Shown in pieces: positions 17,606 through 24,356 of a stretch of 35,450 nucleotides of DNA. The notes beneath the pieces are model-generated. The model was not told the DNA's origin. It was given only the letters and a program-made list of their open reading frames with translations, and made no database searches. How positions within the stretch are numbered: position 1 is the stretch's first letter; every line of letters starts with the position of its first letter. Source of the DNA: Hyphomicrobiaceae bacterium (GTDB lineage Bacteria > Pseudomonadota > Alphaproteobacteria > Rhizobiales > Hyphomicrobiaceae); the NCBI GenBank assembly GCA_002919265.1, contig PKEY01000054.1:1-35450 (forward strand), in the 5' to 3' direction. The position numbers were made by a program, and so were the translations under genes.

Positions 17606-18327
17606 ACGAGCCGCTTCTTTCGGTAAGAGGCGTCACTGCCTACTACGGAAACATCATGGCGCTCCGAGGCGTCGATCTCGATGTGCATCGCGGCGAGATC
17701 GTGACGCTCATCGGTGCCAACGGCGCCGGCAAGTCGACCCTGATGATGACCATTTTTGGCAATCCCCGGGCGCGGGATGGCCAGATCATTTACGACGGCG
17801 TCGACATTACGCGGAAGCCCACGCACGAAATCGCGCGGATGGGCATTTCCCAATCCCCTGAAGGGCGCCGCATTTTTCCGCGCATGACCGTGCTCGAAAA
17901 TCTACAAATGGGCGCGGAAATAAACGGGGGTATCCATTTCCAGGAGGATTTGGAGCGCGTCTGCACGATTTTTCCCAGGCTGAAGGAACGTCTCGATCAG
18001 CGCGGCGGAACGCTTTCGGGAGGCGAGCAGCAGATGCTTGCCATCGCCCGCGCGCTCATGACCCGGCCGAAACTGTTGCTGCTCGATGAGCCTTCGCTTG
18101 GTCTCGCGCCGCTAATCGTCAAGCAGATCTTCGAGGCGATCCGCGAGCTCAACCGGAAGGATGGGGTGACCATCTTTCTGGTGGAGCAGAACGCTTATCA
18201 CGCGCTTCGGCTGGCCCATCGCGGCTATGTGATGGTGAACGGCCTCATCACAATGACAGGCACAGGCCGCGAGTTGCTGGCGCGGCCGGAAGTGAAGGCC
18301 GCTTATCTCGAAGGGGGACGCCATTAG
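17602..18327 (+). CDS. livF: Branched-chain amino acid ABC transporter ATPase LivF, 241 aa
   Basis: LivF is the second ATPase of the liv importer. It shows Walker A GANGAGKST (38-46), the Q-loop region GISQSPEGRRIFP (81-93), signature LSGGEQQ (138-144), Walker B LLLLDEPSLGL (158-168) and the EQNAYHAL helix after the switch region. The start codon appears to be TTG at 17602, inside the last codons of livG, with GGAGGT upstream; this four-base overlap suggests coupled translation. Length is normal. Confidence 0.96.
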   Translation: MNEPLLSVRGVTAYYGNIMALRGVDLDVHRGEIVTLIGANGAGKSTLMMTIFGNPRARDGQIIYDGVDITRKPTHEIARMGISQSPEGRRIFPRMTVLENLQMGAEINGGIHFQEDLERVCTIFPRLKERLDQRGGTLSGGEQQMLAIARALMTRPKLLLLDEPSLGLAPLIVKQIFEAIRELNRKDGVTIFLVEQNAYHALRLAHRGYVMVNGLITMTGTGRELLARPEVKAAYLEGGRH

Positions 18328-18339
18328 GAGGGGAGGCTA

Positions 18340-18702
18340 ATGCCCGAGTGGCTTTATGTTACCGGCGATGATCAACATCCCGTCTGGGTGTTCATCTTGC
18401 TCACGGTCATCATTGGCGGTTCAGCCGCTTGGGTGACGGGCAAGGCGATTGCTCAGACGTGGCGGCCATTCTGGCAGTTGCCCTGGTACACGCTTCTGCT
18501 GACGGGCGGCGTGCGCTTTCTCCATTACGCGCTGTGGTGGGAGCCGCTGTTTCCCATCCAAAATTGGATTGTGGATTATGCTGTTCTTCTCGTGTTTGCC
18601 ATTATCGGTCACCGCCGTATGCGCGCCGTTCAGGTTTCGACACAATATCCGTGGCTTTATTCAACTGTCGGTCTATTGGGCTGGCGGAGAAAGGGCGGAT
18701 AA
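18340..18702 (+). CDS. Small three-helix membrane protein in the liv operon, 120 aa
   Basis: This 120-residue protein has three predicted membrane helices (about 15-38, 44-66 and 76-94) and ends in a basic tail (WRRKGG). It has a strong ribosome site (AGGAGGGGAGG) and starts 12 bases after livF, so it is part of the liv operon. I believe it matches an uncharacterised family seen beside liv genes in Hyphomicrobiales (possibly DUF6867), but I cannot confirm the number. Its conserved place suggests an accessory role in the transporter; no function is known to me. Confidence 0.82.
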   Translation: MPEWLYVTGDDQHPVWVFILLTVIIGGSAAWVTGKAIAQTWRPFWQLPWYTLLLTGGVRFLHYALWWEPLFPIQNWIVDYAVLLVFAIIGHRRMRAVQVSTQYPWLYSTVGLLGWRRKGG

Positions 18703-18714
18703 TACGTGCTGAAG

Positions 18715-18781
18715 CATCCGAATTCCGGATGACTTCGGCGAGGTTTCGTTGGATGATCGGGCGTGTCAGGATACCACGCCC
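18715..18781 (+). promoter_or_regulatory. Two hairpins in the spacer before livJ
   Basis: The 138-base spacer before livJ holds two perfect hairpins: 6-base arms at 18715-18720 and 18726-18731, and 7-base arms at 18759-18765 and 18775-18781. Neither is followed by a T-run. They may be mRNA processing or stability elements that set livJ expression apart from the membrane genes, or a leader for a livJ promoter. The structures are seen; the role is inferred. Confidence 0.45.
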
Positions 18782-18840
18782 GAGGGGGTCAAAGGGGCCC
18801 CGGGTATAGTTGAAGCGTGTCCGTCAATAGGGAGAATTCC

Positions 18841-19953
18841 ATGCGGAAAGTATGGTTATCAGGACTGACGCTGGTGGCGAGTATCGCCCTGGCTGCCAGT
18901 GCAAACGCCCAAGTAAAGGTCGGCGTCGCGGGTCCGCTGACCGGTGGTTACGCAGCGTTCGGTGCACAGCTGAAGCGAGGAGCTGAGCAGGCGGTCGCTG
19001 ACATCAACGAGGCCGGCGGCATCCTGGGTCAGAAGATCGAGCTGTTTGTCGGTGACGATCAGGGCGACCCGAAGCAGGGTGTGTCTGTTGCCAACAAGTT
19101 CGTTGGTGACGGCGTGCAATTCGTGATCGGCCACTTCAACTCGGGCGTCACGATCCCGGCTTCGGAAGTCTACGCCGAAAACAACATGTTCATGGTCACG
19201 CCGGGTGCCACGAACCCGCAGGTTACCGAGCGTGGGCTGAACCTGCTTCGCGTCTGCGGCCGCGACGATCAGCAGGGCATCGTCGCCGGCCAGTACATCC
19301 TCGACAACTTCAAGGACAAGAAGGTCGCCGTCATTCACGACAAGACGACCTACGGCAAGGGTCTTGCGGACGAGACCAAGAAGAAGATCAACGAAGGCGG
19401 CATCAAGGAAGTCCTCTACGAGGGCATCAACATCAACGAGAAGGACTTCTCGGCGCTCGTTTCCAAAATCAAGCAGTCCGGAGCCGAGATCGTCTACTGG
19501 GGCGGTCTGCACACTGAGGGTGGTCTGATCCTCCGCCAGATGCGCGACCAGGGCGTCAACGCCACCATGATGTCGGGTGACGGCATCGTGACCGAAGAGT
19601 TCGCTGCCATCGCCGGTCCCGGCGCCGAGGGCACGCTGATGACCTTCGCGCCCGATCCTCAGAAGAAGCCTGAGGCGGCCGAAGTGGTGAAGAAGTTCCT
19701 CGCGCAGAACTTCAAGCCGGAGGCTTACACGCTCTACGCCTACGCAGCGCTGCAGATCATTGCGCAGGCTGCCGAGAAGGCCGGCACGCTTGATCCGCAG
19801 AAGGTCGGTGAGGTCGCGCGCTCCGGCGTCGTGTTCAAGACGGTGCTCGGCGACATCAGCTTCGACCAGAAGGGCGACCGTACGGACGCCGACTACACCA
19901 TGTACGTCTGGAAGAAGATGCCAGATGGCAAGATTACCTACGAGCAGATGTAA
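18841..19953 (+). CDS. livJ: Branched-chain amino acid-binding protein (LivJ/BraC family), 370 aa
   Basis: This is the periplasmic binding protein that delivers leucine, isoleucine, valine or similar amino acids to LivHMGF. A signal peptide covers 1-23 (ends ASANA before Q). The mature protein starts VKVGVAGPLTGGYAAFG, followed by KRGAEQAVADINEAGGILGQK and DDQGDPKQ, the usual type I periplasmic-binding fold. The E. coli disulfide cysteine in this last region is absent. The ATG at 18841 has GGGAG seven bases upstream; the reading frame extends eight codons further but without a signal-peptide start. The gene is last in the cluster and ends in a strong terminator. Codon choice is more biased than in its neighbours, in line with high expression. 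Confidence 0.95.
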   Translation: MRKVWLSGLTLVASIALAASANAQVKVGVAGPLTGGYAAFGAQLKRGAEQAVADINEAGGILGQKIELFVGDDQGDPKQGVSVANKFVGDGVQFVIGHFNSGVTIPASEVYAENNMFMVTPGATNPQVTERGLNLLRVCGRDDQQGIVAGQYILDNFKDKKVAVIHDKTTYGKGLADETKKKINEGGIKEVLYEGININEKDFSALVSKIKQSGAEIVYWGGLHTEGGLILRQMRDQGVNATMMSGDGIVTEEFAAIAGPGAEGTLMTFAPDPQKKPEAAEVVKKFLAQNFKPEAYTLYAYAALQIIAQAAEKAGTLDPQKVGEVARSGVVFKTVLGDISFDQKGDRTDADYTMYVWKKMPDGKITYEQM

Positions 19954-19974
19954 TCCGCTGCCAACGGGTCATCG

Positions 19975-20002
19975 GAAGGCGCCGAAAGGCGCCTTCTTTT
20001 TT
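19975..20002 (+). terminator. Rho-independent terminator of the liv operon
   Basis: Perfect 9-base arms (19975-19983 and 19988-19996) enclose a GAAA tetraloop and are followed directly by six T residues. It lies 21 bases after the livJ stop. Confidence 0.96.
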
Positions 20003-20032
20003 GTGAAAGCTTTGTTTTCAACGTGCGGAACT

Positions 20033-20062
20033 AAAAAAGGCTGCGAATTTTAATCCGCAGCC
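20033..20062 (-). terminator. Rho-independent terminator of the 68-aa gene
   Basis: Seven-base arms (20039-20045 and 20056-20062) are followed on the minus strand by six T residues (20038-20033). It ends the transcript of the small minus-strand gene, back to back with the livJ terminator. Confidence 0.85.
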
Positions 20063-20120
20063 ATCCAATTGGGATTGGTTTATTTCTGTGACCTGAGCCG
20101 CAAATCCTTCGCGTCACTGA

Positions 20121-20327
20121 TCAGCGGCCCTGCGACTCCGCCATAAGTTCTGTCATCAACTGGCGTTCGCAACGAAGCAGTGCTTCGGGTACCGGCCGCC
20201 CGGCGGCCGAGTATTCGCGAATTCGGTCTTTCACGCGGGCATAGGCATCGCGCAAGTCATCGAAATTGTCGAGCTCCGATAACAGCTCGACGCAGTCGGC
20301 TGGCAGGCCTTCGCTACGCTTGCCCAT
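20121..20327 (-). CDS. Uncharacterised small protein, 68 aa
   Basis: I do not recognise this protein. It is mainly helical and charged, with LLSELDNFDDLRDAYARV followed by IREYSAAGRPVPEALLRC and a C-terminal helix; there is no signal peptide or membrane segment. It is very likely a true gene because the ATG has a strong GAGGAGAAG ribosome site five bases or so upstream and a clear rho-independent terminator of its own lies downstream. It is a single-gene transcript convergent with the liv operon. Confidence 0.78.
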   Translation of the reverse strand: MGKRSEGLPADCVELLSELDNFDDLRDAYARVKDRIREYSAAGRPVPEALLRCERQLMTELMAESQGR

Positions 20328-20695
20328 CGACTTCTCCTCATCCTTGTTACTGCTTCCTCCGCCCCTTCACCTGGGTCACCATGCAACGTGAGAATTGCAT
20401 AACGGCGGCAGCTCATTCTTGATTTTCGTCAGTCTTCGTTTCTGCAGTGCAACAAATCTCGCGATTTGCCGCCTTCCCCTGCAGATAGTTAAACGGACCT
20501 GGAGATCAAGGTCCAGCAAGAATCCCGGCACCAGCATGAACGAGCAAACGGACAAGCAGCAGGCGGAATGCTGGCTGGATGCTCTCGAGCTAATGCATTC
20601 TCCGAGTTGCGAAAATTCCTCACTCCACACATACTCGGCCTACGGCACATCACTGATGTGTCAAGAAAAGTCTAGGGCAGCCCAAGGAGATATCT
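20328..20695. other. Divergent intergenic region upstream of the TRAP binding protein
   Basis: These 368 bases lie between the 68-aa gene and dctP and should carry both promoters. A small inverted repeat (6-base arms at 20495-20500 and 20509-20514) could be an operator. No convincing promoter or small gene could be recognised; the open frames here lack ribosome sites. Confidence 0.45.
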
Positions 20696-21802
20696 ATGAC
20701 CATCAAGCGCCGCCAGTTCCTTGCAGGAGCCGCAACGGCAGGCTTAGCCGCCAGCGCTTCGACATTCCCCAAGCCGGCAATTGCGCAAAGCAGGGTCGAA
20801 TGGCGAATGGTCACGACGTGGCCGAAAAACTTTCCAGGGCAGGGAACGGGCGCGGAACGCTTCGCCAAAACCGTGACGGAAGCGACCGAGGGTCGCCTGG
20901 TCATCAAGGTCTACGCTGCGGGCGAAATCGTTCCGGCATTTGAAAGCATCGACGCTGTCATTCGCGGTGCCGCGGACCTCATGCACGCGACGCCCTATTA
21001 CTGGCCGAACAAGAGCAAGGCGCTGAACTTCTATTCATCCGTGCCATTCGGCATGACGACTCCGGAACTCGATGCCTGGATGAATCATCTCGGCGGCCAG
21101 GAGTTATGGGATGAAATTTATGACCAGTTCGGCCTGAAGGCTTTCCACGCCGGTTCCACGGGCGTGCAAATGGGCGGCTGGTTCAACAAGGAAATCACCA
21201 GCGTCGATTCCGTGAAGGGCATGAAGATGCGCATTCCGGGTATTGGCGGCGAAGCGCTGGCAAAGCTCGGCATGACCATCATCAACCTGCCGGCGGGCGA
21301 AATTTTCGCAGCCCTCCAGTCCGGCGCCATCGATGCCACTGAGTGGGTCGGTCCGTACAACGATCTGGCGCTCGGATTCTACAAGGTCGCGAAATACTAT
21401 TACTGGCCCGGCATGCATGAGCCCGGCACGCAGATCGAGGTGACGGTGGACAAGAAGAAGTTTACCGCGCTTCCGAAAGACGTGCAGCGGATCTTTGAAG
21501 CCTGCTGCCGGAATGAAAACAACCTGCTGACATCGGAGTTCAATGCACGCAATGGCGCCGCGCTTGAAACGCTGATCCGGCAGCACAACGTGCAGCTCAA
21601 GCGTTTCCCGAACGACTTCCTGCAGGCTTATGGCAACGCTGCTGGCGAGGTGATTCAGGAAATGCGTGACAGCGGCGATCCACTGACAAAGAAGGTCGTC
21701 GAGTCCTTCCTGAAGGCGCGGCGCGATCTGATGAACTGGGCGCGCATTGCGGACCAGGGCTTCATGAACGCGCGTCTCCTGGACATCAAATTCCCGACCT
21801 GA
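20696..21802 (+). CDS. TRAP transporter substrate-binding protein (DctP family, TakP/FcbT1-like), 368 aa
   Basis: This periplasmic protein binds an organic acid for a TRAP transporter. The N-terminus has a Tat-type signal (RRQFLAGAA near 5-13, cleavage near PAIA). The mature part resembles TakP, which binds 2-oxo acids: WPKNFPGQGTGAERFA, KVYAAGEIVPAFES, the conserved arginine in KMRIPGIGGEAL, and ALQSGAIDATEWVGPYNDLALGFYKVAKYYYWPG. The ribosome site AAGGAG lies seven bases before the ATG. Unusually, the permease genes are on the opposite strand and converge on this gene. 2-Oxo acids, lactate or aromatic acids are possible ligands for this subgroup; which one cannot be read from the sequence. 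Confidence 0.92.
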   Translation: MTIKRRQFLAGAATAGLAASASTFPKPAIAQSRVEWRMVTTWPKNFPGQGTGAERFAKTVTEATEGRLVIKVYAAGEIVPAFESIDAVIRGAADLMHATPYYWPNKSKALNFYSSVPFGMTTPELDAWMNHLGGQELWDEIYDQFGLKAFHAGSTGVQMGGWFNKEITSVDSVKGMKMRIPGIGGEALAKLGMTIINLPAGEIFAALQSGAIDATEWVGPYNDLALGFYKVAKYYYWPGMHEPGTQIEVTVDKKKFTALPKDVQRIFEACCRNENNLLTSEFNARNGAALETLIRQHNVQLKRFPNDFLQAYGNAAGEVIQEMRDSGDPLTKKVVESFLKARRDLMNWARIADQGFMNARLLDIKFPT

Positions 21803-21827
21803 GAATATCCAAGGTCGAGAGAAATGG

Positions 21828-21860
21828 GCGGGGGCTTTCGAAGCCCCCGCTTTCTTATTT
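21828..21860 (+). terminator. Rho-independent terminator after the TRAP binding protein gene
   Basis: Perfect 10-base GC-rich arms (21828-21837 and 21841-21850) with a three-base loop are followed by TTTCTTATTT. It lies 26 bases after the stop and touches the end of the opposing small membrane gene, so it may stop transcripts from both sides. Confidence 0.88.
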
Positions 21861-22069
21861 CACCCAAATAATTGCAGGCCGCTGACAAGCATTGCAATTC
21901 CGACGACGAGCACGCCCATGTGCACCAGCATCAGGCACTCTTTCGCGAAGTTGCTGGTAATGGGGCCCGGGCGATCCTTTCGGTCGATTAGCTTCCAAAG
22001 AACGAACAGGGTTACGAACCAGAAAACGACCAAGCCCGCGCCAATTTCAATCGTCGTCAGGTTATCCAT
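21860..22069 (-). CDS. Small two-helix membrane protein next to the TRAP permease, 69 aa
   Basis: I do not recognise the family. The protein has two predicted membrane helices (about 8-27 and 46-67) joined by a basic loop with DRKDRPGP. It starts 15 bases after the stop of the large TRAP permease gene, on the same strand, with a GGAGCGGG ribosome site about seven bases before the ATG, so it is probably translated from the same transcript. It may be an accessory part of this transporter; that is inference from position only. Confidence 0.72.
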   Translation of the reverse strand: MDNLTTIEIGAGLVVFWFVTLFVLWKLIDRKDRPGPITSNFAKECLMLVHMGVLVVGIAMLVSGLQLFG

Positions 22070-22084
22070 GACGATCCCGCTCCG

Positions 22085-23614
22085 TCAGCGATTTTTCGAG
22101 AAAGGATCATCCTCTTCGAGGGGAATTCCTTCGTCGTCGATTGTGAAGCTGTCATCAATAAAGGAGCCGATGCCGGAGCTGCTGCCTTCACCAGCCGGAG
22201 CCGAACGCTCGATCGCTGCCGGTGCGAACAGCTGCTTTGGCAACCAGGTTGCAGCCTGCGGGAACGCCCACAGCAGACTGAGCGCAAAGAGCTGGAGCGC
22301 AACAAAGGGCAGGGCGCCGCTCCAGATCTGTCCTGTTCTGACGGTCTGCGGCGCGACCCCACGGAGATAGAACAGCGTGAAGCCGAAAGGCGGCGTCATA
22401 AAGCTGGTCTGCAGGTTCATGGCGATCATGACGCCGATCCACAGCGGATCAAGGCCCAGCAGGATCAACGGCGGGCCGCAGATCGGCAGCATGATGAGGA
22501 TGATCTCGAACGTATCGAGGAAGAACCCCAGGATGAACATGATCGCCATGACGGCGAGCATCGCGCCAAACGCGCCGCCCGGGAGGTTTCTCAGTGCCTC
22601 CTCGACCATGTGCTCACCGCCGAGGCCGCGGAAAACCAGCGAAAAGAGCGATGCCGCGAGCACGATCGTGAAGATGATCGACGTCGTGATCATCGTATTG
22701 AGGGCGGCATAGCGAATAGTCGCAAACGAAAGCCTGCGATTGATCGCTGCGAGCAACATGGCGCCAATGGCCCCGACGGAAGCAGACTCCGTCGGCGTTG
22801 CAAATCCGAACAGAATGCTCCCGAGGACCGCCACGATCAAAATGAGGGGCGGTATGAGAACTCCGATGACCCGCAGGGGAAGCCCCTTGCGCTCTTCCGG
22901 CGTCATGACGAGGGCCGGCACAGTCTCCGGCTGGAAAACAGCCTTGTAGACGATCCACAGGAGGAAAAGACCGACGAGAATGAAGCCCGGAACGAGCGCG
23001 CCTGCAAAAAGATCGCCGACGGAAATCGGCGTGGGCGCGAAATTGCCAAGCTTCAACTGCGCCGTCTGGTTCACGCCGGCGAGCAGGTCGCCGATGAAAA
23101 TCAGCACGGTGGACGGCGGAATAATCTGTGCAAGTGTCGAGGAAGCGCCAATCGTTCCAGTCGCTAGGCTCGGTGAATAGCCTGCCCGCAGCATTGCCGG
23201 CAGACTGATCAACCCCATGGTGATGACCGTTGCGCCCACCACGCCGGTCGAGGCCGCGAGCAACGCGCCGACCACGATGACGGAAAACGCAAGCCCGCCG
23301 CGCAGCGGGCCGAACAACTGCCCCATCGTCGTCAGCAGCGCCTCGGCCAAGCCCGATTTTTCGAGCACAAGCCCCATGAATATGAACAGCGGAACCGCCA
23401 CCAGCACCTCGTTCGTCATGGAGCCGAGGTATCGGAGCGGTAATCCGTTCAAAATAGCGTAGTCGAATGCGCCGAGCTGATTTCCGATGAAGGCAAATAT
23501 CAGCGACGTGCCGGCAAGTGTGATGGCGATCGGATATCCGATCAGCAGCGTACCCATGATCGACAGGAACAGGAGGATCGAAAGCAGGTCGCCGACACTG
23601 AAAGCTGAAAGCAT
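22085..23614 (-). CDS. TRAP transporter large permease (DctM family, FcbT3-like), 509 aa
   Basis: This is the ion-coupled channel subunit of a TRAP transporter, with about 12 to 14 membrane helices. Family regions include LIGYPIAITLAGTSLIFAF near the N-terminus, SVIVVGALLAASTGVVGATVITMGLISLP, ASSTLAQIIPPSTVLI, FATPTESASVGAIGA and QTSFMTPPFGFTLFYLRG. At 509 residues it is longer than DctM (about 426), fitting the mannitol/chloroaromatic (FcbT3) subgroup, and it ends in a soluble acidic tail of about 45 residues (with FIDDSFTIDDEGIPLEEDD). It lies 50 bases downstream of the small permease gene. The start at 23614 has no strong ribosome site. Confidence 0.93.
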   Translation of the reverse strand: MLSAFSVGDLLSILLFLSIMGTLLIGYPIAITLAGTSLIFAFIGNQLGAFDYAILNGLPLRYLGSMTNEVLVAVPLFIFMGLVLEKSGLAEALLTTMGQLFGPLRGGLAFSVIVVGALLAASTGVVGATVITMGLISLPAMLRAGYSPSLATGTIGASSTLAQIIPPSTVLIFIGDLLAGVNQTAQLKLGNFAPTPISVGDLFAGALVPGFILVGLFLLWIVYKAVFQPETVPALVMTPEERKGLPLRVIGVLIPPLILIVAVLGSILFGFATPTESASVGAIGAMLLAAINRRLSFATIRYAALNTMITTSIIFTIVLAASLFSLVFRGLGGEHMVEEALRNLPGGAFGAMLAVMAIMFILGFFLDTFEIILIMLPICGPPLILLGLDPLWIGVMIAMNLQTSFMTPPFGFTLFYLRGVAPQTVRTGQIWSGALPFVALQLFALSLLWAFPQAATWLPKQLFAPAAIERSAPAGEGSSSGIGSFIDDSFTIDDEGIPLEEDDPFSKNR

Positions 23615-23664
23615 GGGCGATGGGCTCGGTGCTTATGTTGCTGGGGATGATGTCGTTGATTGAA

Positions 23665-24204
23665 TCATTCTGCGGATCTGAGCGGAGGCAGAAGATCCGG
23701 CCGGCCACCGATCACGAGCAGGCTGCGCGCGCAGATGGCCAATCCCTGCAGGCCCATCAGAACACAGAAGGCGAGAATGACGGATTTCAAGAGGTACAGC
23801 GCCGGCATTCCGCCGACTTGGGGCGACTCTTCCCCCAATGCCCACGAGGAGGCGACGTACGGCCAGGCGTAGTACCAAAGCACGATGAGCCACGGGAACA
23901 GAAAGACGATCGTGGACAGAAGATCGAGCCAGGCCCGTGTTCGTTCAGATCGCGTGGCATAGAGGATATCGACGCGGACGTGGCGATTCACCATGAGGGT
24001 GAAGCCCGCGCCAAGCATGAACGCTGCAGCGTGCGTCCAGACGTAGAGTTCCTGAAGCCAGATGAAGCCCGTTTCGAAAACGTAGCGGATGATCACGACG
24101 GTGGCGCAGATGAGCACCGTCGCGAGCGTGAAGTAGGCGACAGTGCGGCCTACCACGTCGTTCACGGCTTCGGCGAAACGCACGAAGCCCGCGAGTGCGC
24201 GCAT
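23665..24204 (-). CDS. TRAP transporter small permease (DctQ family), 179 aa
   Basis: This is the four-helix small membrane subunit that pairs with the large permease. Diagnostic parts are the FIWLQELYVWTHAAAFMLGAG helix (from about 47) and the conserved HVRVDILY motif. The ATG at 24204 has GGGAGTG about ten bases upstream. It is the first of three minus-strand genes (small permease, large permease, two-helix protein), and the matching binding protein is encoded on the other strand, downstream. Confidence 0.92.
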   Translation of the reverse strand: MRALAGFVRFAEAVNDVVGRTVAYFTLATVLICATVVIIRYVFETGFIWLQELYVWTHAAAFMLGAGFTLMVNRHVRVDILYATRSERTRAWLDLLSTIVFLFPWLIVLWYYAWPYVASSWALGEESPQVGGMPALYLLKSVILAFCVLMGLQGLAICARSLLVIGGRPDLLPPLRSAE

Positions 24205-24324
24205 GCAGATTTCACTCCCTAGAATCTTATTGTCTTTTTAGGAGACCTTAGCAGCCACTGCGCGCTCGCGCCAAGCCTTCTCTGAGGCAGAAGTGACGCG
24301 TTGATCACATCAGACAACAGAGTC

Positions 24325-24340
24325 GCGGCCGAGTGGCCGC
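24325..24340 (-). terminator. Candidate terminator after the TPR gene
   Basis: Six-base GC arms (24325-24330 and 24335-24340) with a four-base loop lie about 17 bases past the TPR gene stop on the minus strand. The following bases are only moderately T-rich (TCTGTTGTCT), so this is a weak call. Confidence 0.35.
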
Positions 24341-24356
24341 AACATATTCCTGAGGC

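Noticed and set aside
20395-20943. Open frame running into the start of the TRAP binding-protein gene
   Set aside because: It overlaps the true gene in another frame and lacks a ribosome site.
22614-23708. A 364-codon open frame on the minus strand overlapping the large TRAP permease
   Set aside because: It is an out-of-frame reading of the permease gene; the real frame shows strong membrane helices and family motifs.
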